Below are positions 1 to 8,998 of a DNA stretch of 64,000 nt, piece by piece (position 1 is the first letter of the stretch; every line of letters starts with the position of its first letter). The DNA lies in assembly GCA_007753675.1 (NCBI GenBank), contig CP036432.1, positions 10,201,381 through 10,265,380 of the forward strand, written 5' to 3'. Made by a program: the position numbers and the translations under genes. This DNA comes from Stieleria magnilauensis. GTDB taxonomy: Bacteria > Planctomycetota > Planctomycetia > Pirellulales > Pirellulaceae. Below the pieces are notes generated by a model, which was given only the letters and a program-made list of their open reading frames with translations, searched no databases and was not told where the DNA came from.

Positions 1-704
1 CCGGCAAGACGGCGATCGATTCCCCCAGCCGAAGGAGTGCGGGAGGATTAAATTTTGGTTCACTTTCTAAGTTCATGAAATCAGGGCTTGCAACCCCCTA
101 CCGCGACGCATATGCTCCGAATCTCCAGGTTGCGAGCGAATTATCACCGCGACGATGGCACGGATTCGTGCCGCGGTTTCTCAATCTGGCGTATTTGGCT
201 TGCGATTGCTCGCCAGTTTAACAGTTATTTTTGGAAACGCAGGTGTTCATTCCCACCTGCGTTTTCTTTTTGCCGGTTGCCAATCTCGTCGCAAACAACT
301 CAGGGTGCGTCAACCCGATGGAATGGGCAAGCGCGTTGGTGTGCAGGCTTTAGCCGCCCAGTGTCGCCGCGACTGGGAATCGCCGAAAGGCTAACACCAA
401 CGGTTGCGGAACCTCTTGTTACTGCCCCCCTTTTCCGCCCCGCCCACACTCCGATAGCGGCGTTTCGCAGTTCGACGTATTCTAACCGCTGCGCGACTGT
501 CACGGAGCGAAGCAATGTCCCCTCCCGTCGCGGATTGATGATTCGGTTCTCGACCGTCAACGACCTCCTCGAGCATTCCCCGTCGGTGCATCCCAACGCC
601 GGCCGCTCGGTCTTTCGGCGGCACGAGAAAGGCGGCCGAACCCACCGATCCGACGACCGCTGCTGCCTTGCGTTTCAGTCACCCGACAAGTCCTTTTCTC
701 AACG
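1..704. other. Gene-free left edge and amt leader
   Basis: About 700 bases without a convincing gene. The only clear signal is an intrinsic terminator near base 250, implying a plus-strand transcript that enters from the left. The open frames on both strands here have no recognisable domains and overlap each other. Confidence 0.5.
238..271 (+). terminator. Rho-independent terminator
   Basis: A perfect 8-bp stem CGCAGGTG/CACCTGCG (238-245 and 254-261) with an 8-nt loop is followed by a T-rich tail (262-271). It would end a plus-strand transcript whose gene lies left of the window. Confidence 0.8.
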
Positions 705-710
705 AGGTGA
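705..710 (+). promoter_or_regulatory. RBS setting the amt start
   Basis: GAGGTG lies 5 nt before the GTG at 716 and supports that codon as the start. The upstream in-frame TTG at 668 would place extra residues before the signal peptide. Confidence 0.6.
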
Positions 711-715
711 TAGCT

Positions 716-2137
716 GTGAGTAGGTGGAGACTTTGTTTTGCGATCTCGATCCTGGGATCGCTTTTCCTGCTGGGCCCGATGGGTGCCGCGCTGGCCCAGG
801 AGGCGACCGAGACAACCACGTCGCCGGCGGGCATGACCGATGAACAAATCGGAGACGGGCCGCTGGCGGCCCACAACGCGTGGATGCTGATCTGCTGCGC
901 ATTGGTTCTGTTCATGACCGCGCCGGGGCTGGCCATGTTTTATGGCGGCTTGGTGCGACGCAAGAACGTGTTGAGCGTGATGATGCAGTGCATCTTCCTG
1001 ATGGGACTGATGACGGTGATCTGGGCGATCTATGGCTACTCGCTCGCCTTCGGCGGATCCGGCGGCTGGATCGGCAACACCGACTACCTGTTCATGAACG
1101 GGGTGCAACGCGAATGGAGCGAAACGCTCGGCAAGCCGGTCACACCGATGGAAGGCAGCATTCCGCGGCTGACCCACATGTTGTTCCAAGGCATGTTCTT
1201 CATCATCACCCCCGCCCTGATCTGCGGCGCGTTCGCCGAGCGGATCAAATTCGGCGCGATGGTGATCTACTCGATCCTGTGGGGCACGCTGATCTATTGC
1301 CCCCTTTGCCATTGGGTCTGGGACGGCGGACCGCTGGCCTACAGCGAAGGCAGCATCATGGGCGGCGCGCTCGACTTTGCCGGCGGCACCGTCGTTCATA
1401 TCTCCAGCGGTGTGTCGGCGCTGGTCGCCGCGATCCTGATCGGACCTCGCATGGGATTCCCCAATGAACCCTTCCAGCCACACAACCTGACCTACACCGC
1501 GCTCGGTGCGGCGATGCTGTGGGTCGGCTGGTTCGGATTCAATGCCGGCAGCGAATTACTGAGCGACGGCCTCACCAGCAGCGCGTTCGCGGTCACACAC
1601 TTTTCCGCCGCCGCCGGCGCGTTCGCCTGGGCCATGACCGAGTGGATCGTGCTGGGCAAGCCCACGGTCCTGGGCGCGAGCAGTGGTGCCGTTGCGGGGC
1701 TGGTGTGCATCACACCGGCCGCGGGATTCGTCCAACCCATGCCGGCACTGGTCATGGGCCTGGTCGCAGGGATTCTCTGCTATCTGGCGTGCAGCAAGCT
1801 GAAGCACACGCTGAAGTACGACGATGCACTGGATGCGTTTGGCGTCCACGGCGTCGGCGGAACTGTCGGCGCCGTCTTGACGGGCGTGTTCGCCAGTCGC
1901 GCGTGCTGGGACGTCAGCGGAAATGGCACCAAGATCGGGCTGCTCGAATCCGGCAACCCCTCGCTGCTAATCGGGCAAATTGTTGCGGTCCTGATCACGT
2001 TCGCCTTCGCAGGGATCGGAAGTCTGATCTTGCTCAAGCTGATCGACATCGTCATCGGGCTTCGCGTTCCGGCCGAGAGCGAGCAACGCGGGCTGGACAT
2101 CACCGATCACGGTGAAGAGGGCTATATGTTCGCGTAG
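716..2137 (+). CDS. amt: Ammonium transporter (Amt family)
   Basis: Inner-membrane ammonium channel for nitrogen uptake, about 473 residues. A cleavable signal peptide (basic start, hydrophobic stretch, ending near ALAQ) precedes the usual eleven-helix Amt core. Family hallmarks are visible: the GGLVRRKN segment after the first helix, GAFAERIKFGA, and the pore histidines in GGTVVHISSG and DAFGVHGVGG. The GTG start at 716 is chosen for its GAGGTG Shine-Dalgarno and the signal peptide. No glnB/glnK regulator is next to it, which is unusual for Amt genes. The 3' end overlaps the convergent MFS gene by 38 bp. Confidence 0.93.
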   Translation: MSRWRLCFAISILGSLFLLGPMGAALAQEATETTTSPAGMTDEQIGDGPLAAHNAWMLICCALVLFMTAPGLAMFYGGLVRRKNVLSVMMQCIFLMGLMTVIWAIYGYSLAFGGSGGWIGNTDYLFMNGVQREWSETLGKPVTPMEGSIPRLTHMLFQGMFFIITPALICGAFAERIKFGAMVIYSILWGTLIYCPLCHWVWDGGPLAYSEGSIMGGALDFAGGTVVHISSGVSALVAAILIGPRMGFPNEPFQPHNLTYTALGAAMLWVGWFGFNAGSELLSDGLTSSAFAVTHFSAAAGAFAWAMTEWIVLGKPTVLGASSGAVAGLVCITPAAGFVQPMPALVMGLVAGILCYLACSKLKHTLKYDDALDAFGVHGVGGTVGAVLTGVFASRACWDVSGNGTKIGLLESGNPSLLIGQIVAVLITFAFAGIGSLILLKLIDIVIGLRVPAESEQRGLDITDHGEEGYMFA

Positions 2138-3551
2138 GACCGACGACACGAAACAGCATGCCGATCGCGGCGGTGACCAACAGGGTTGCCGCCGCGATTT
2201 TTTGTGCCGTCCCCACACCTGTGCCAACCCCGGCAGCGACTCCTTCGTGCGTCCCAGCGACGCCGATCGACTCGGCGATGCTGCCCCACAAAAACGACCC
2301 GGTGGACATCGAGAGTGCCAGGGCGGTCAAGTAACAGCTCATTCCCCGCGCCCGCATGCGACTGGGCAACGTCGTTTGTGCGGCCGTGTTCAGCGTCGTC
2401 AGCGTGACCATCCAGCCGCAGCCCATCACCAGCGTCGCCACCACCACGACCCAGCGCTGCGTCGAAGACCCCATGACGGCCAGTCCGCCGGCAAACACCA
2501 GCATGGCCAAAGCGATGGTCGCGTCGCCGCCGAAACGCCGCTGCAACATCGGCAAGAAACGCGCCGCGAGTAACGCCCCGCCGCCGACGCAGGTGACCAA
2601 CACGCCGAATCCGTCGGCGCCCCAATCCAATCGCTGACGGGCCACCAATGGCAACAGCCCCCACAGCGCGCTGGCCGGCACGACAAACAACCCCAGACGC
2701 ACCAAGACGTGTCGCATCTGGTGATTGCGATAAACGTAGCGCAGCCCCTGGTACAACGATTTTCGATACGACAATCCGCGCGACGATTCGCGTCCCTGGC
2801 GACGCCACATCAACAACACCACGATCACGCCGGCAAACGAGATCGCATTGAAGGAGAACGCGATCCACGATCCCGCGATTGCCACCAACGCGCCCGCGAT
2901 CGCCGGACCGGCAGACCGCGCCAAATTAAAATTAATACTGCCCAACGCGATCGCCCGCGACAACTGGGGACGTGGCACCAACTCGGGAATCGACGCCTGC
3001 CACGTGGGGACGTGCAACGTCAGCCCCAACCCGATTAAGAAGGTCAGCCCCAGCAACAGCCAGCTGGTCATCACGCCGGCTGCGGTCAGCGCCGCCAGAC
3101 TCGCTGCGGTCAACAGCATCAGCACTTGGGTGGACAACAGCAATCGGCGTCGATCGACCCGATCGGCCAGCACGCCGGCGGGGATCGCCAGCAAGACGAT
3201 CGGCGTCGCCATCGCCGTTCGCACGGCGGAAACCATTTGCGGCGAGGCGTCCAAGTCAGTCATCAACCAACCCGCACCGATTTCATGCATCCACGTGCCG
3301 ACGTTGGAAACGAACGACGCGATCCAGAACGAGCGATAGATCGGGTTGCGCAGCGGCAACCAGGGCGAGCCGTTGTCGTCACCGGCCTCGCCATTGCTTT
3401 GTCGCCCCTGACCCTCTGTGGAGCCCGAGTGCCGGTCGCCCGCTCGGGCAGGCTCAACCGGCGGCGTCTGCGTCGAGAGACCCGTCGTCTGATTGACGAC
3501 CTGGGGATAGGGTTCGGTGAATTCGTTCGTTTCGTTTCGCACGTCTTCCAT
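2100..3551 (-). CDS. MFS transporter (enterobactin-exporter-like)
   Basis: Predicted twelve-helix major facilitator exporter, about 483 residues. A Gly/Pro/Gln-rich cytoplasmic N-terminus (~70 residues) precedes the first helix. The helix 2-3 loop has the family motif AGVLADRVDRRRLL. The order of segments resembles the MFS_3 group (EntS-like exporters), but no substrate can be deduced. The ATG at 3551 (MEDVRNE) is preferred to the one 8 codons upstream. The C-terminus overlaps the end of amt tail to tail, so transcripts of the two genes would be complementary at their 3' ends. Confidence 0.85.
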   Translation of the reverse strand: MEDVRNETNEFTEPYPQVVNQTTGLSTQTPPVEPARAGDRHSGSTEGQGRQSNGEAGDDNGSPWLPLRNPIYRSFWIASFVSNVGTWMHEIGAGWLMTDLDASPQMVSAVRTAMATPIVLLAIPAGVLADRVDRRRLLLSTQVLMLLTAASLAALTAAGVMTSWLLLGLTFLIGLGLTLHVPTWQASIPELVPRPQLSRAIALGSINFNLARSAGPAIAGALVAIAGSWIAFSFNAISFAGVIVVLLMWRRQGRESSRGLSYRKSLYQGLRYVYRNHQMRHVLVRLGLFVVPASALWGLLPLVARQRLDWGADGFGVLVTCVGGGALLAARFLPMLQRRFGGDATIALAMLVFAGGLAVMGSSTQRWVVVVATLVMGCGWMVTLTTLNTAAQTTLPSRMRARGMSCYLTALALSMSTGSFLWGSIAESIGVAGTHEGVAAGVGTGVGTAQKIAAATLLVTAAIGMLFRVVGPTRTYSPLHRDR

Positions 3552-3633
3552 CACTACACCATCGCACCAGATCAAATCTCCGAATAGGGGCCCAAACAGG
3601 GGAAGGGGTCAGCGGCGCGGTGACCGCGTGAAA

Positions 3634-3664
3634 GACCGGAGGGCTCGCGCCCTGCCGCTAACAA
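3634..3664 (+). repeat. Dispersed 31-bp repeat, copy 1
   Basis: The 31 bases starting GACCGGAGGGCTCGCGCCC and ending GCTAACAA recur in inverted orientation at 7369-7399 with one mismatch. A partial direct copy (GCTCGCGCCCTGCCGCTA) follows at once at 3677-3694. It lies between the MFS and tyrA genes. Confidence 0.7.
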
Positions 3665-3699
3665 ATCACTCCAGGTGCTCGCGCCCTGCCGCTAGCAAC

Positions 3700-4560
3700 T
3701 CACTCGCTCGCTTCCTTGCGTGCCTTGGCATCGTCCAGCCAAGTCTTCAGCGCCGCCATGTCGCCCCTGGCCAACATTTCTCGGAGCGACCCCAGCGCAT
3801 CGGAAAAATGATCCAGCTGCCCCAAGATGGCTTCGCGATTGTGCACACAGATGGCCGTCCACATCGTCGGGTCTCCGGCCGCCACGCGCGTCATGTCTCT
3901 CCATCCGCTGCCGACCAGCGGCAAGGATTCGTCATCGACCAGGCTGGCCAACAGCGATGAAACCAGATGCGGCACATGACTGACCGCCGCCAACCGTTGG
4001 TCATGTTGCTCAGGCGACATCGAAAGAATGTCACCGCCGGTCTGCAACCAAAACGCGGCGGCCCGATCCACCGCCGCCGCCGGCGTGTGGTCACCGGGCG
4101 TCATGATCACCAGCTTGCCTTCGAGCAACGTTGCAGTGGCGTTTTCGACACCGGTCTTTTCCGAGCCCGCGATCGGATGGGCGGCCACAAATTTCCGGGC
4201 CAGCGACGGTGACTGCGTCTCGATCTCCGCAACGATACGGGCCTTCGTGCTGCCGACGTCGGTGATCAACGCGTCGTCACCCAACACTTGATCGGCGGCG
4301 ATGGCCAGTTCAACGATCTTGTCGACCGGGGAGGCGACGACGACGACGTCGCTGCCACGACACGCCGCTGCGATCTCCGTGAACCCCTCATCGACCGCAC
4401 CGGCTTCGATCGCCGCGCGACAACTTGATTCGCGTCGACTGTAACCGACGACGTGAACCCCGCGCCGCCGCAACGCCATTGCGACGCTGCCGCCGAGCAG
4501 CCCGACACCGAGGATCGAAACGCGACGGAGCCACGCCGGTTTTTCAGGAAGCGTTTGCAT
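3700..4560 (-). CDS. tyrA: Prephenate dehydrogenase
   Basis: NAD(P)-dependent prephenate or arogenate dehydrogenase of tyrosine synthesis, 286 residues, a normal length for a single-domain TyrA without a chorismate mutase or ACT domain. The N-terminus has the Rossmann motif GVGLLGGSVA. Further in are VVVASPVDKIVELA, TDVGSTKARIV and FVAAHPIAGSEKTGVENA, the last containing the conserved catalytic histidine segment (HPIAGSE). The start lies 1-2 bp after the stop of ribBA, so the two are probably co-transcribed in the order ribBA-tyrA, although the pathways are unrelated. Confidence 0.9.
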   Translation of the reverse strand: MQTLPEKPAWLRRVSILGVGLLGGSVAMALRRRGVHVVGYSRRESSCRAAIEAGAVDEGFTEIAAACRGSDVVVVASPVDKIVELAIAADQVLGDDALITDVGSTKARIVAEIETQSPSLARKFVAAHPIAGSEKTGVENATATLLEGKLVIMTPGDHTPAAAVDRAAAFWLQTGGDILSMSPEQHDQRLAAVSHVPHLVSSLLASLVDDESLPLVGSGWRDMTRVAAGDPTMWTAICVHNREAILGQLDHFSDALGSLREMLARGDMAALKTWLDDAKARKEASE

Positions 4561-4561
4561 C

Positions 4562-5812
4562 TCAGCCCAAATCCGGCAATTGATGGCCCATCTTCTCTCG
4601 TTTCGTTTCCAGGTAATTCTTGTTGTGCTTGTTCACCGGCGTCACGATCGGGACTTGATCGACCAGCTTCAAATCGTAACCGCGCAAGTTAAACGCTTGC
4701 TGTTTCTTGGGGTTGTTGGTCAGCAAGCGAACTTCGCTGATGCCCAGATCCTTCAAGATCTGCAACCCGACTCCGTAATCGCGCATGTCGGCTTTGAAAC
4801 CCAGCGCGTGGTTGGCTTCGACGGTGTCCATCCCCTGGTCTTGCAGTGCGTAGGCGCGAATCTTCTGTGCCAGTCCGATGCCGCGTCCTTCCTGGGGCAG
4901 ATAAACGAGCGCGCCGCGACCTTCGGCGGCAATCATCTCCAGCGCCATTTCCAACTGGTCGCCACAATCACATCGCAGCGACGCGATCAGATCGCCGGTG
5001 AAGCAACTGCTGTGCATCCGAACCAGCGGCGGCTTTTGACCTTCGCCCTGTTGCGACAGTTCACCAAGTGTCAACGCGATCGGCTCTTGATCTTCGAAGT
5101 CGACTGAATAGACGATGATTTGAAAATCGCCGTACTTGGTCGGCAACGTCGCCTGGGCGGCACGGTTGACCAATTTTTCGCTCACGCGGCGATGCGCGAT
5201 CAGTTGCTCGATGCTGATGATCTTGAGCGAGTTCGCCTTGGCGATGGCGATCAATTCATCCCGTGTGGCGCGGTCACCGGACTGGTTCAGGATTTCGCAG
5301 AGCACCCCGGCGGGCTGCAAACCGGCCATCCGCGCCAAATCGACCGCCGCTTCGGTGTGCCCGGCGCGACGCAACACGCCTCCTTTTTTTGCGATCAGCG
5401 GATACACGTGCCCGGGGCGGACGAAATCCTCGACCTTGCAATCCGGTGACGCGATCCGCAAAATCGTCTCGCTGCGTTCGGCGGCTGTGATCCCGGTGCG
5501 AGCGGTCGCGATGTCGATCGGGGTGACGAAGGCCGTCCGCAGCGGCGCGTTGTTGTCCGAGACGACGGGAGTCAACTCCAATCGTTTGCCGACTTCGGGC
5601 AGGATCGAAACGCACAATTGGCCGCGACCGCCGAGCATGAAATTGATCGTCTCAGGAGTCGCTTTTTCGGCCGCACAAATGAAGTCGCCTTCATTTTCGC
5701 GATCCTCCGCATCGACGACGATCACGACCTCGCCTCGTCGCACTGCCTCGACCGCGGCAGGGATGGAATCCAGGGAAAGGTCTTCGCCGGAGAGCGAATC
5801 ATTGAAGGGCAT
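4562..5812 (-). CDS. ribBA: Bifunctional DHBP synthase / GTP cyclohydrolase II
   Basis: Riboflavin synthesis enzyme of about 416 residues, the usual length of a fused RibBA. The N-terminal half (RibB) shows VDAEDRENEGDFICAAE, with the acidic metal-binding motif, and converts ribulose 5-phosphate to the four-carbon precursor. The C-terminal half (RibA) opens GTP and has the zinc cysteines in SSCFTGD and LRCDCGDQ plus GRGIGLAQKIRAY. The ATG at 5812 (MPFNDSL) is chosen because the 25 codons upstream do not look like family sequence. It leads a two-gene unit with tyrA. Confidence 0.92.
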   Translation of the reverse strand: MPFNDSLSGEDLSLDSIPAAVEAVRRGEVVIVVDAEDRENEGDFICAAEKATPETINFMLGGRGQLCVSILPEVGKRLELTPVVSDNNAPLRTAFVTPIDIATARTGITAAERSETILRIASPDCKVEDFVRPGHVYPLIAKKGGVLRRAGHTEAAVDLARMAGLQPAGVLCEILNQSGDRATRDELIAIAKANSLKIISIEQLIAHRRVSEKLVNRAAQATLPTKYGDFQIIVYSVDFEDQEPIALTLGELSQQGEGQKPPLVRMHSSCFTGDLIASLRCDCGDQLEMALEMIAAEGRGALVYLPQEGRGIGLAQKIRAYALQDQGMDTVEANHALGFKADMRDYGVGLQILKDLGISEVRLLTNNPKKQQAFNLRGYDLKLVDQVPIVTPVNKHNKNYLETKREKMGHQLPDLG

Positions 5813-5910
5813 CGTGTGGCTTTGGGTGTTCAGTGGGTCGGATGGTGGAGGGCCTGGTCGGTCCATTATTATACGGATGATGGCCAATTGCCCAATGAGC
5901 GGACCGATTG

Positions 5911-6933
5911 ATGAGACGACAGCGGATCAAGAAGCGACCCATTTGCGTTTTGGTGGGTACTTGCACTGTGTTTGCGGGCATTTGCAGCAGCGAAATCGCG
6001 GCGATTGCCGTAGACCCGGCGGGCGGGCCGACACCTCCGGTCGCGGCAGATTCGGCCCCGGAACGCCCGAAAGCGACCGCGTTTGGTGTCAAAAAGGTCG
6101 CTGATTTGCGTTTTTGCGGCACAGACGACGACGATCTGGGCAGCGCGGGCCGCTGCGACGTCTATCTGCCGCAACCCAAGACGCCATCCCAGCAGGCGTC
6201 CGGGGCGGCCCCCGATCGCCGCTGGCCGGTGGTGCTGGTCGTCCACGGAGGCGGCTGGGCGACCGGCGACAAATGGACGATGGAGCGTCATGCCCGGGAT
6301 TTGGCGGGCAACGGTTTTGCCGCCGTGGCGATCAATTATCGGCACGCCCCGAATTCAAAATTTCCCGATCAAGTCGATGACGTACGGTCGGCTCTGGTCT
6401 GGATCACCGAGAACGCACCCACCTACCACTGGGACACCGAGCGCGTCGGTCTGTATGGCTATTCCGCCGGCGGTCACCTGGTGTCGCTGGTCGCCACCCT
6501 CGCCGATGAACCCTGGCAATCGGTCCGCCAGACGACGTCCTGGCCGCAGCAAGACGAACGCTGGAACAAGCTCCCGTCGATCGGTGCCGTTTGCATCGGC
6601 GGCCCGCCGACGGACTTTCGCCAGTTGCCACCGGACAACACGTCGCTCGCGTTCTTCCTGGGCGGATCGCGACGCGAGCTGCCGAACGTTTACACCGCCG
6701 CGTCGCCGATCTGTTTTACGTCTCCCAAAGACCCGCCGTTTCAAATCATCCACGGCGAAGCGGATTGGATCGTCCCGATCAACAACGCCAAAAATTTCCA
6801 CCAGGCGTTGGTCGATGCCGACGTCGAATCATCGTTACACACGCTGCCGGGCAACGGCCACCTGTTCGCGTTCCTCAGCCCCAAGCTGACCGATTGGATG
6901 CTGAAGTTCTTTGACGAGCAATTGACGAAGTAG
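5911..6933 (+). CDS. Secreted alpha/beta hydrolase (esterase/lipase)
   Basis: Predicted exported carboxylesterase of the alpha/beta hydrolase fold, about 340 residues. A basic N-terminus and hydrophobic stretch (ICVLVGTCTVFAG) act as the signal or anchor. The oxyanion motif VVHGGGWATGD and nucleophile elbow GYSAGGH (Ser) are clear. A late aspartate (HGEADWIVP) and histidine (GNGHLFAF) complete the triad. This is the BD-FAE/hormone-sensitive-lipase-like type common in planctomycetes, often acting on acetylated polysaccharides; the actual substrate is unknown. It is divergent from ribBA, with about 100 bp between the starts. Confidence 0.85.
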   Translation: MRRQRIKKRPICVLVGTCTVFAGICSSEIAAIAVDPAGGPTPPVAADSAPERPKATAFGVKKVADLRFCGTDDDDLGSAGRCDVYLPQPKTPSQQASGAAPDRRWPVVLVVHGGGWATGDKWTMERHARDLAGNGFAAVAINYRHAPNSKFPDQVDDVRSALVWITENAPTYHWDTERVGLYGYSAGGHLVSLVATLADEPWQSVRQTTSWPQQDERWNKLPSIGAVCIGGPPTDFRQLPPDNTSLAFFLGGSRRELPNVYTAASPICFTSPKDPPFQIIHGEADWIVPINNAKNFHQALVDADVESSLHTLPGNGHLFAFLSPKLTDWMLKFFDEQLTK

Positions 6934-7080
6934 CCGCTGTCATGCACGCGCCGGTCGCTCACCGGGGCTATCGATTTAATCAGCCGTTTGGCGCGGGGCC
7001 TACTGGCCCATCGAACCCTGCAGTCAACGCTGTGTAGCATTTATCCCCTGTGTTTGATGAGGTGTTAGCGGTATGGGGCG

Positions 7081-7338
7081 CGCGGCATGACCCCGACGGG
7101 GTCCAAGCCAGTAGCCGGAGGTGAGCGAAGCGACACCTCCGGATATCCGGTCCCCCGCCAGACGCGACCCCGAAGGGTGTCGAAGCAAATGACGTCGGCG
7201 CCCTCGGACCCGGCCAGCAACTTGACTCGCTGCGACCCCGACGGGGTCGAGGGAATTTAGGGCGTGCTTTCCGGAGGTGCCGCTGCGCTGACCTCCGGCT
7301 ACACGCTGGCATCCCTCCGGGATGCTGGAACCGCTGTC
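7081..7338 (+). repeat. Dispersed long repeat, copy A
   Basis: Contains short palindromes such as GACCCCGACGGGGTC and CCGGAGGTGAGCGAAGCG, then CGACACCTCCGG, a GGTCCCCCGCCAGACGCGACC segment, and CATCCCTCCGGGATG near the end. Copy B (7411-7671) follows with only scattered differences, and the first ~140 bp recur at 51938-52076. Confidence 0.75.
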
Positions 7339-7368
7339 GCTCTCCTGGGACAACAAACCGTGCATCTA

Positions 7369-7399
7369 TTGTTAGCGGCGGGGCGCGAGCCCTCCGGTC
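7369..7399 (-). repeat. Dispersed 31-bp repeat, copy 2
   Basis: Reverse complement of the 31-bp element at 3634-3664 with a single mismatch. It sits between the two long repeat copies. Confidence 0.7.
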
Positions 7400-7410
7400 C
7401 GTCTGGCTTC

Positions 7411-7671
7411 GCGGCGTGACCCCGGCGGGGTCAAAGCCAGTAGCCGGAGGTGAGCGCAGCGACACCTCCGGATATCCGGTCCCCCGCCAGACGCGACCCC
7501 GGAGGGTGTCGAAGCAAATCGCGCCAGCGCCCTCGGACCCGGCCAGCAACTTGACTCACTGCGACCCCGTCCGGGGTCGAGGGGATTGTGGGACGTGCTT
7601 CCCGGAGGTGCGCTGCGCTGACCTCCGGCTACTCGCTGCCATCCCTCCGGGATACTCGGTTCGCTGCCGCT
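7411..7671 (+). repeat. Dispersed long repeat, copy B
   Basis: Second copy of the long repeat, about 70 bp after copy A. Some palindromes carry compensating changes: GACCCCGACGGGGTC in copy A becomes GACCCCGGCGGGGTC here. That would be expected if the folded form of DNA or RNA is under selection. Confidence 0.75.
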
Positions 7672-7813
7672 CTCCTTTGACACCAAACGGAGTGACGCTT
7701 GTTAGCGTCACGGCTCGCGCCCAATAAAGCTAAATCGAGATTTAGCGCCGCCGCTCGCGCTGGCGCGAACCGGCTGATGGCAAACGACGATCAGCCAGTG
7801 GCGCGTGCCGGAT

Positions 7814-8998
7814 TCATGCCGCGTCGATCGCCCGGGCCAGATCATCGCGCAAGTCTTCAAACGACTCCAACCCCACCGACAAGCGGATCAATCCGTCGGT
7901 GATGCCGAACCGGGCGCGATCGGCGGCGTCATAACTGGCGTGGGACATCGTCGCCGGTTGCTCGATCAACGATTCGACCGCCCCCAGGCTGACCGCCAAG
8001 TGAAACAGCTTGGTCGACTCGCACACCGCCGCGGTTTCCTTGATGCCCGCATCCAACTCGAACGTCACCATCGCTCCGAATCCGCCGACCAGTGTCTTGG
8101 CCGCCAGCTCGTGTTGCGGATGACTTTCCAGCCCCGGATACAACACCATGCGAACCTTCGGATGTTGCTCCAGCCAGCGTGCCAAGGCGAGCGCGGTGTT
8201 GGACTGTTCCCGGATCCGCAGATCCAACGTCTTCAGTCCACGGCTGACCAGGAAACAGCTCAAGGGATCCAGCACCGCGCCGGTCGCATTTTGGATGTAG
8301 TAGAGCCGGTCCAACAGTTCTTGATCGGCCACCGCCAGCGTCCCGCCCAAACAGTCGCTGTGACCGCCCAGGTACTTGGTCGCCGAGTGCATGACGATGT
8401 CGATGCCGTGTTCCAGCGGTCGCACCAGCGCCGGTGTTCCGAAGGTGTTGTCGACACCGATGATCACACCACGTTCTTTCGCGATGCCGGCCAACGCCGA
8501 CAGATCGGGGATCGTCAGTCGCGGGTTGCCGATCGTTTCCGCCCAAATCAATTTCGTCCGATCGTTGACCGCCGCGGCGACGGCGGCGGGGTCGGTCATG
8601 TCGACCAACGTGACATCAATCCCGCTGCGATTGCAGATCTTGTGCAGCAATCGATACGCACCGCCGTACAGGTCGCATCCGGAGACGACGTGGTCGCCGT
8701 TTTCCAACAGCATCGTGACGCAGTGGATGGCGGCCATGCCACTGGAAAACGCCAACGCACCGACGCCCGACTCCAGCGACGCCAGTGTGGTTTGCAGATT
8801 GCTTCGCGTCGGGTTGCCGCTTCGCGAATAGTCGAACTGGCCCCACTCGCCCGCGCCGGGTTGGCGAAACGTGCTGGCCAAATGGATCGGCGGGACGACC
8901 GCACCGGTCGCCGGATCGATCTCATTGCCGACGTGAATCGCGCGGGTGCGGAAAGAGTTCTCGCCCGCCGACACCTTGTGTCCGTCCTGATCGCTCAT
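7814..8998 (-). CDS. Cys/Met-metabolism PLP enzyme (cystathionine gamma-synthase-like)
   Basis: PLP-dependent trans-sulfuration enzyme, 394 residues, typical for the family. Visible are YSRSGNPTR near residue 58, FSSGMAAI, DNTFGTPAL, the PLP lysine in HSATKYLGGH, and the C-terminal IRLSVGLESFEDL. The family covers cystathionine gamma-synthase, gamma-lyase, beta-lyase and O-acylhomoserine sulfhydrylase, and sequence alone does not separate them here. Its start overlaps the stop of the upstream paralogue by 4 bp, so the pair is a translationally coupled operon that likely performs successive steps between homoserine esters, cysteine and homocysteine. Confidence 0.85.
   Translation of the reverse strand: MSDQDGHKVSAGENSFRTRAIHVGNEIDPATGAVVPPIHLASTFRQPGAGEWGQFDYSRSGNPTRSNLQTTLASLESGVGALAFSSGMAAIHCVTMLLENGDHVVSGCDLYGGAYRLLHKICNRSGIDVTLVDMTDPAAVAAAVNDRTKLIWAETIGNPRLTIPDLSALAGIAKERGVIIGVDNTFGTPALVRPLEHGIDIVMHSATKYLGGHSDCLGGTLAVADQELLDRLYYIQNATGAVLDPLSCFLVSRGLKTLDLRIREQSNTALALARWLEQHPKVRMVLYPGLESHPQHELAAKTLVGGFGAMVTFELDAGIKETAAVCESTKLFHLAVSLGAVESLIEQPATMSHASYDAADRARFGITDGLIRLSVGLESFEDLRDDLARAIDAA

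Larger units (their letters stand above)
6934..7813. other. Repeat-rich intergenic region without genes
   Basis: About 880 bp between the esterase and the PLP gene. It consists largely of two tandem copies of a ~260-bp repeat plus shorter repeats. Open frames here are translations of repeats, in several frames and both strands. The segment near 7745-7780 (TTAGCGCCGCC, GAACCGGCTGA) recurs near 51890-51925. Confidence 0.7.

Noticed and set aside
3-222. Open frame from the left edge ending just before the terminator at 238
   Set aside because: It has no family signature, the residues read as random, and other frames are open too. Without the sequence to the left it cannot be supported.
88-723. 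Long open frames upstream of amt on both strands
   Set aside because: They overlap each other in several frames, have no domain, and contain Arg/Ser/Pro-rich text typical of non-coding high-GC DNA.
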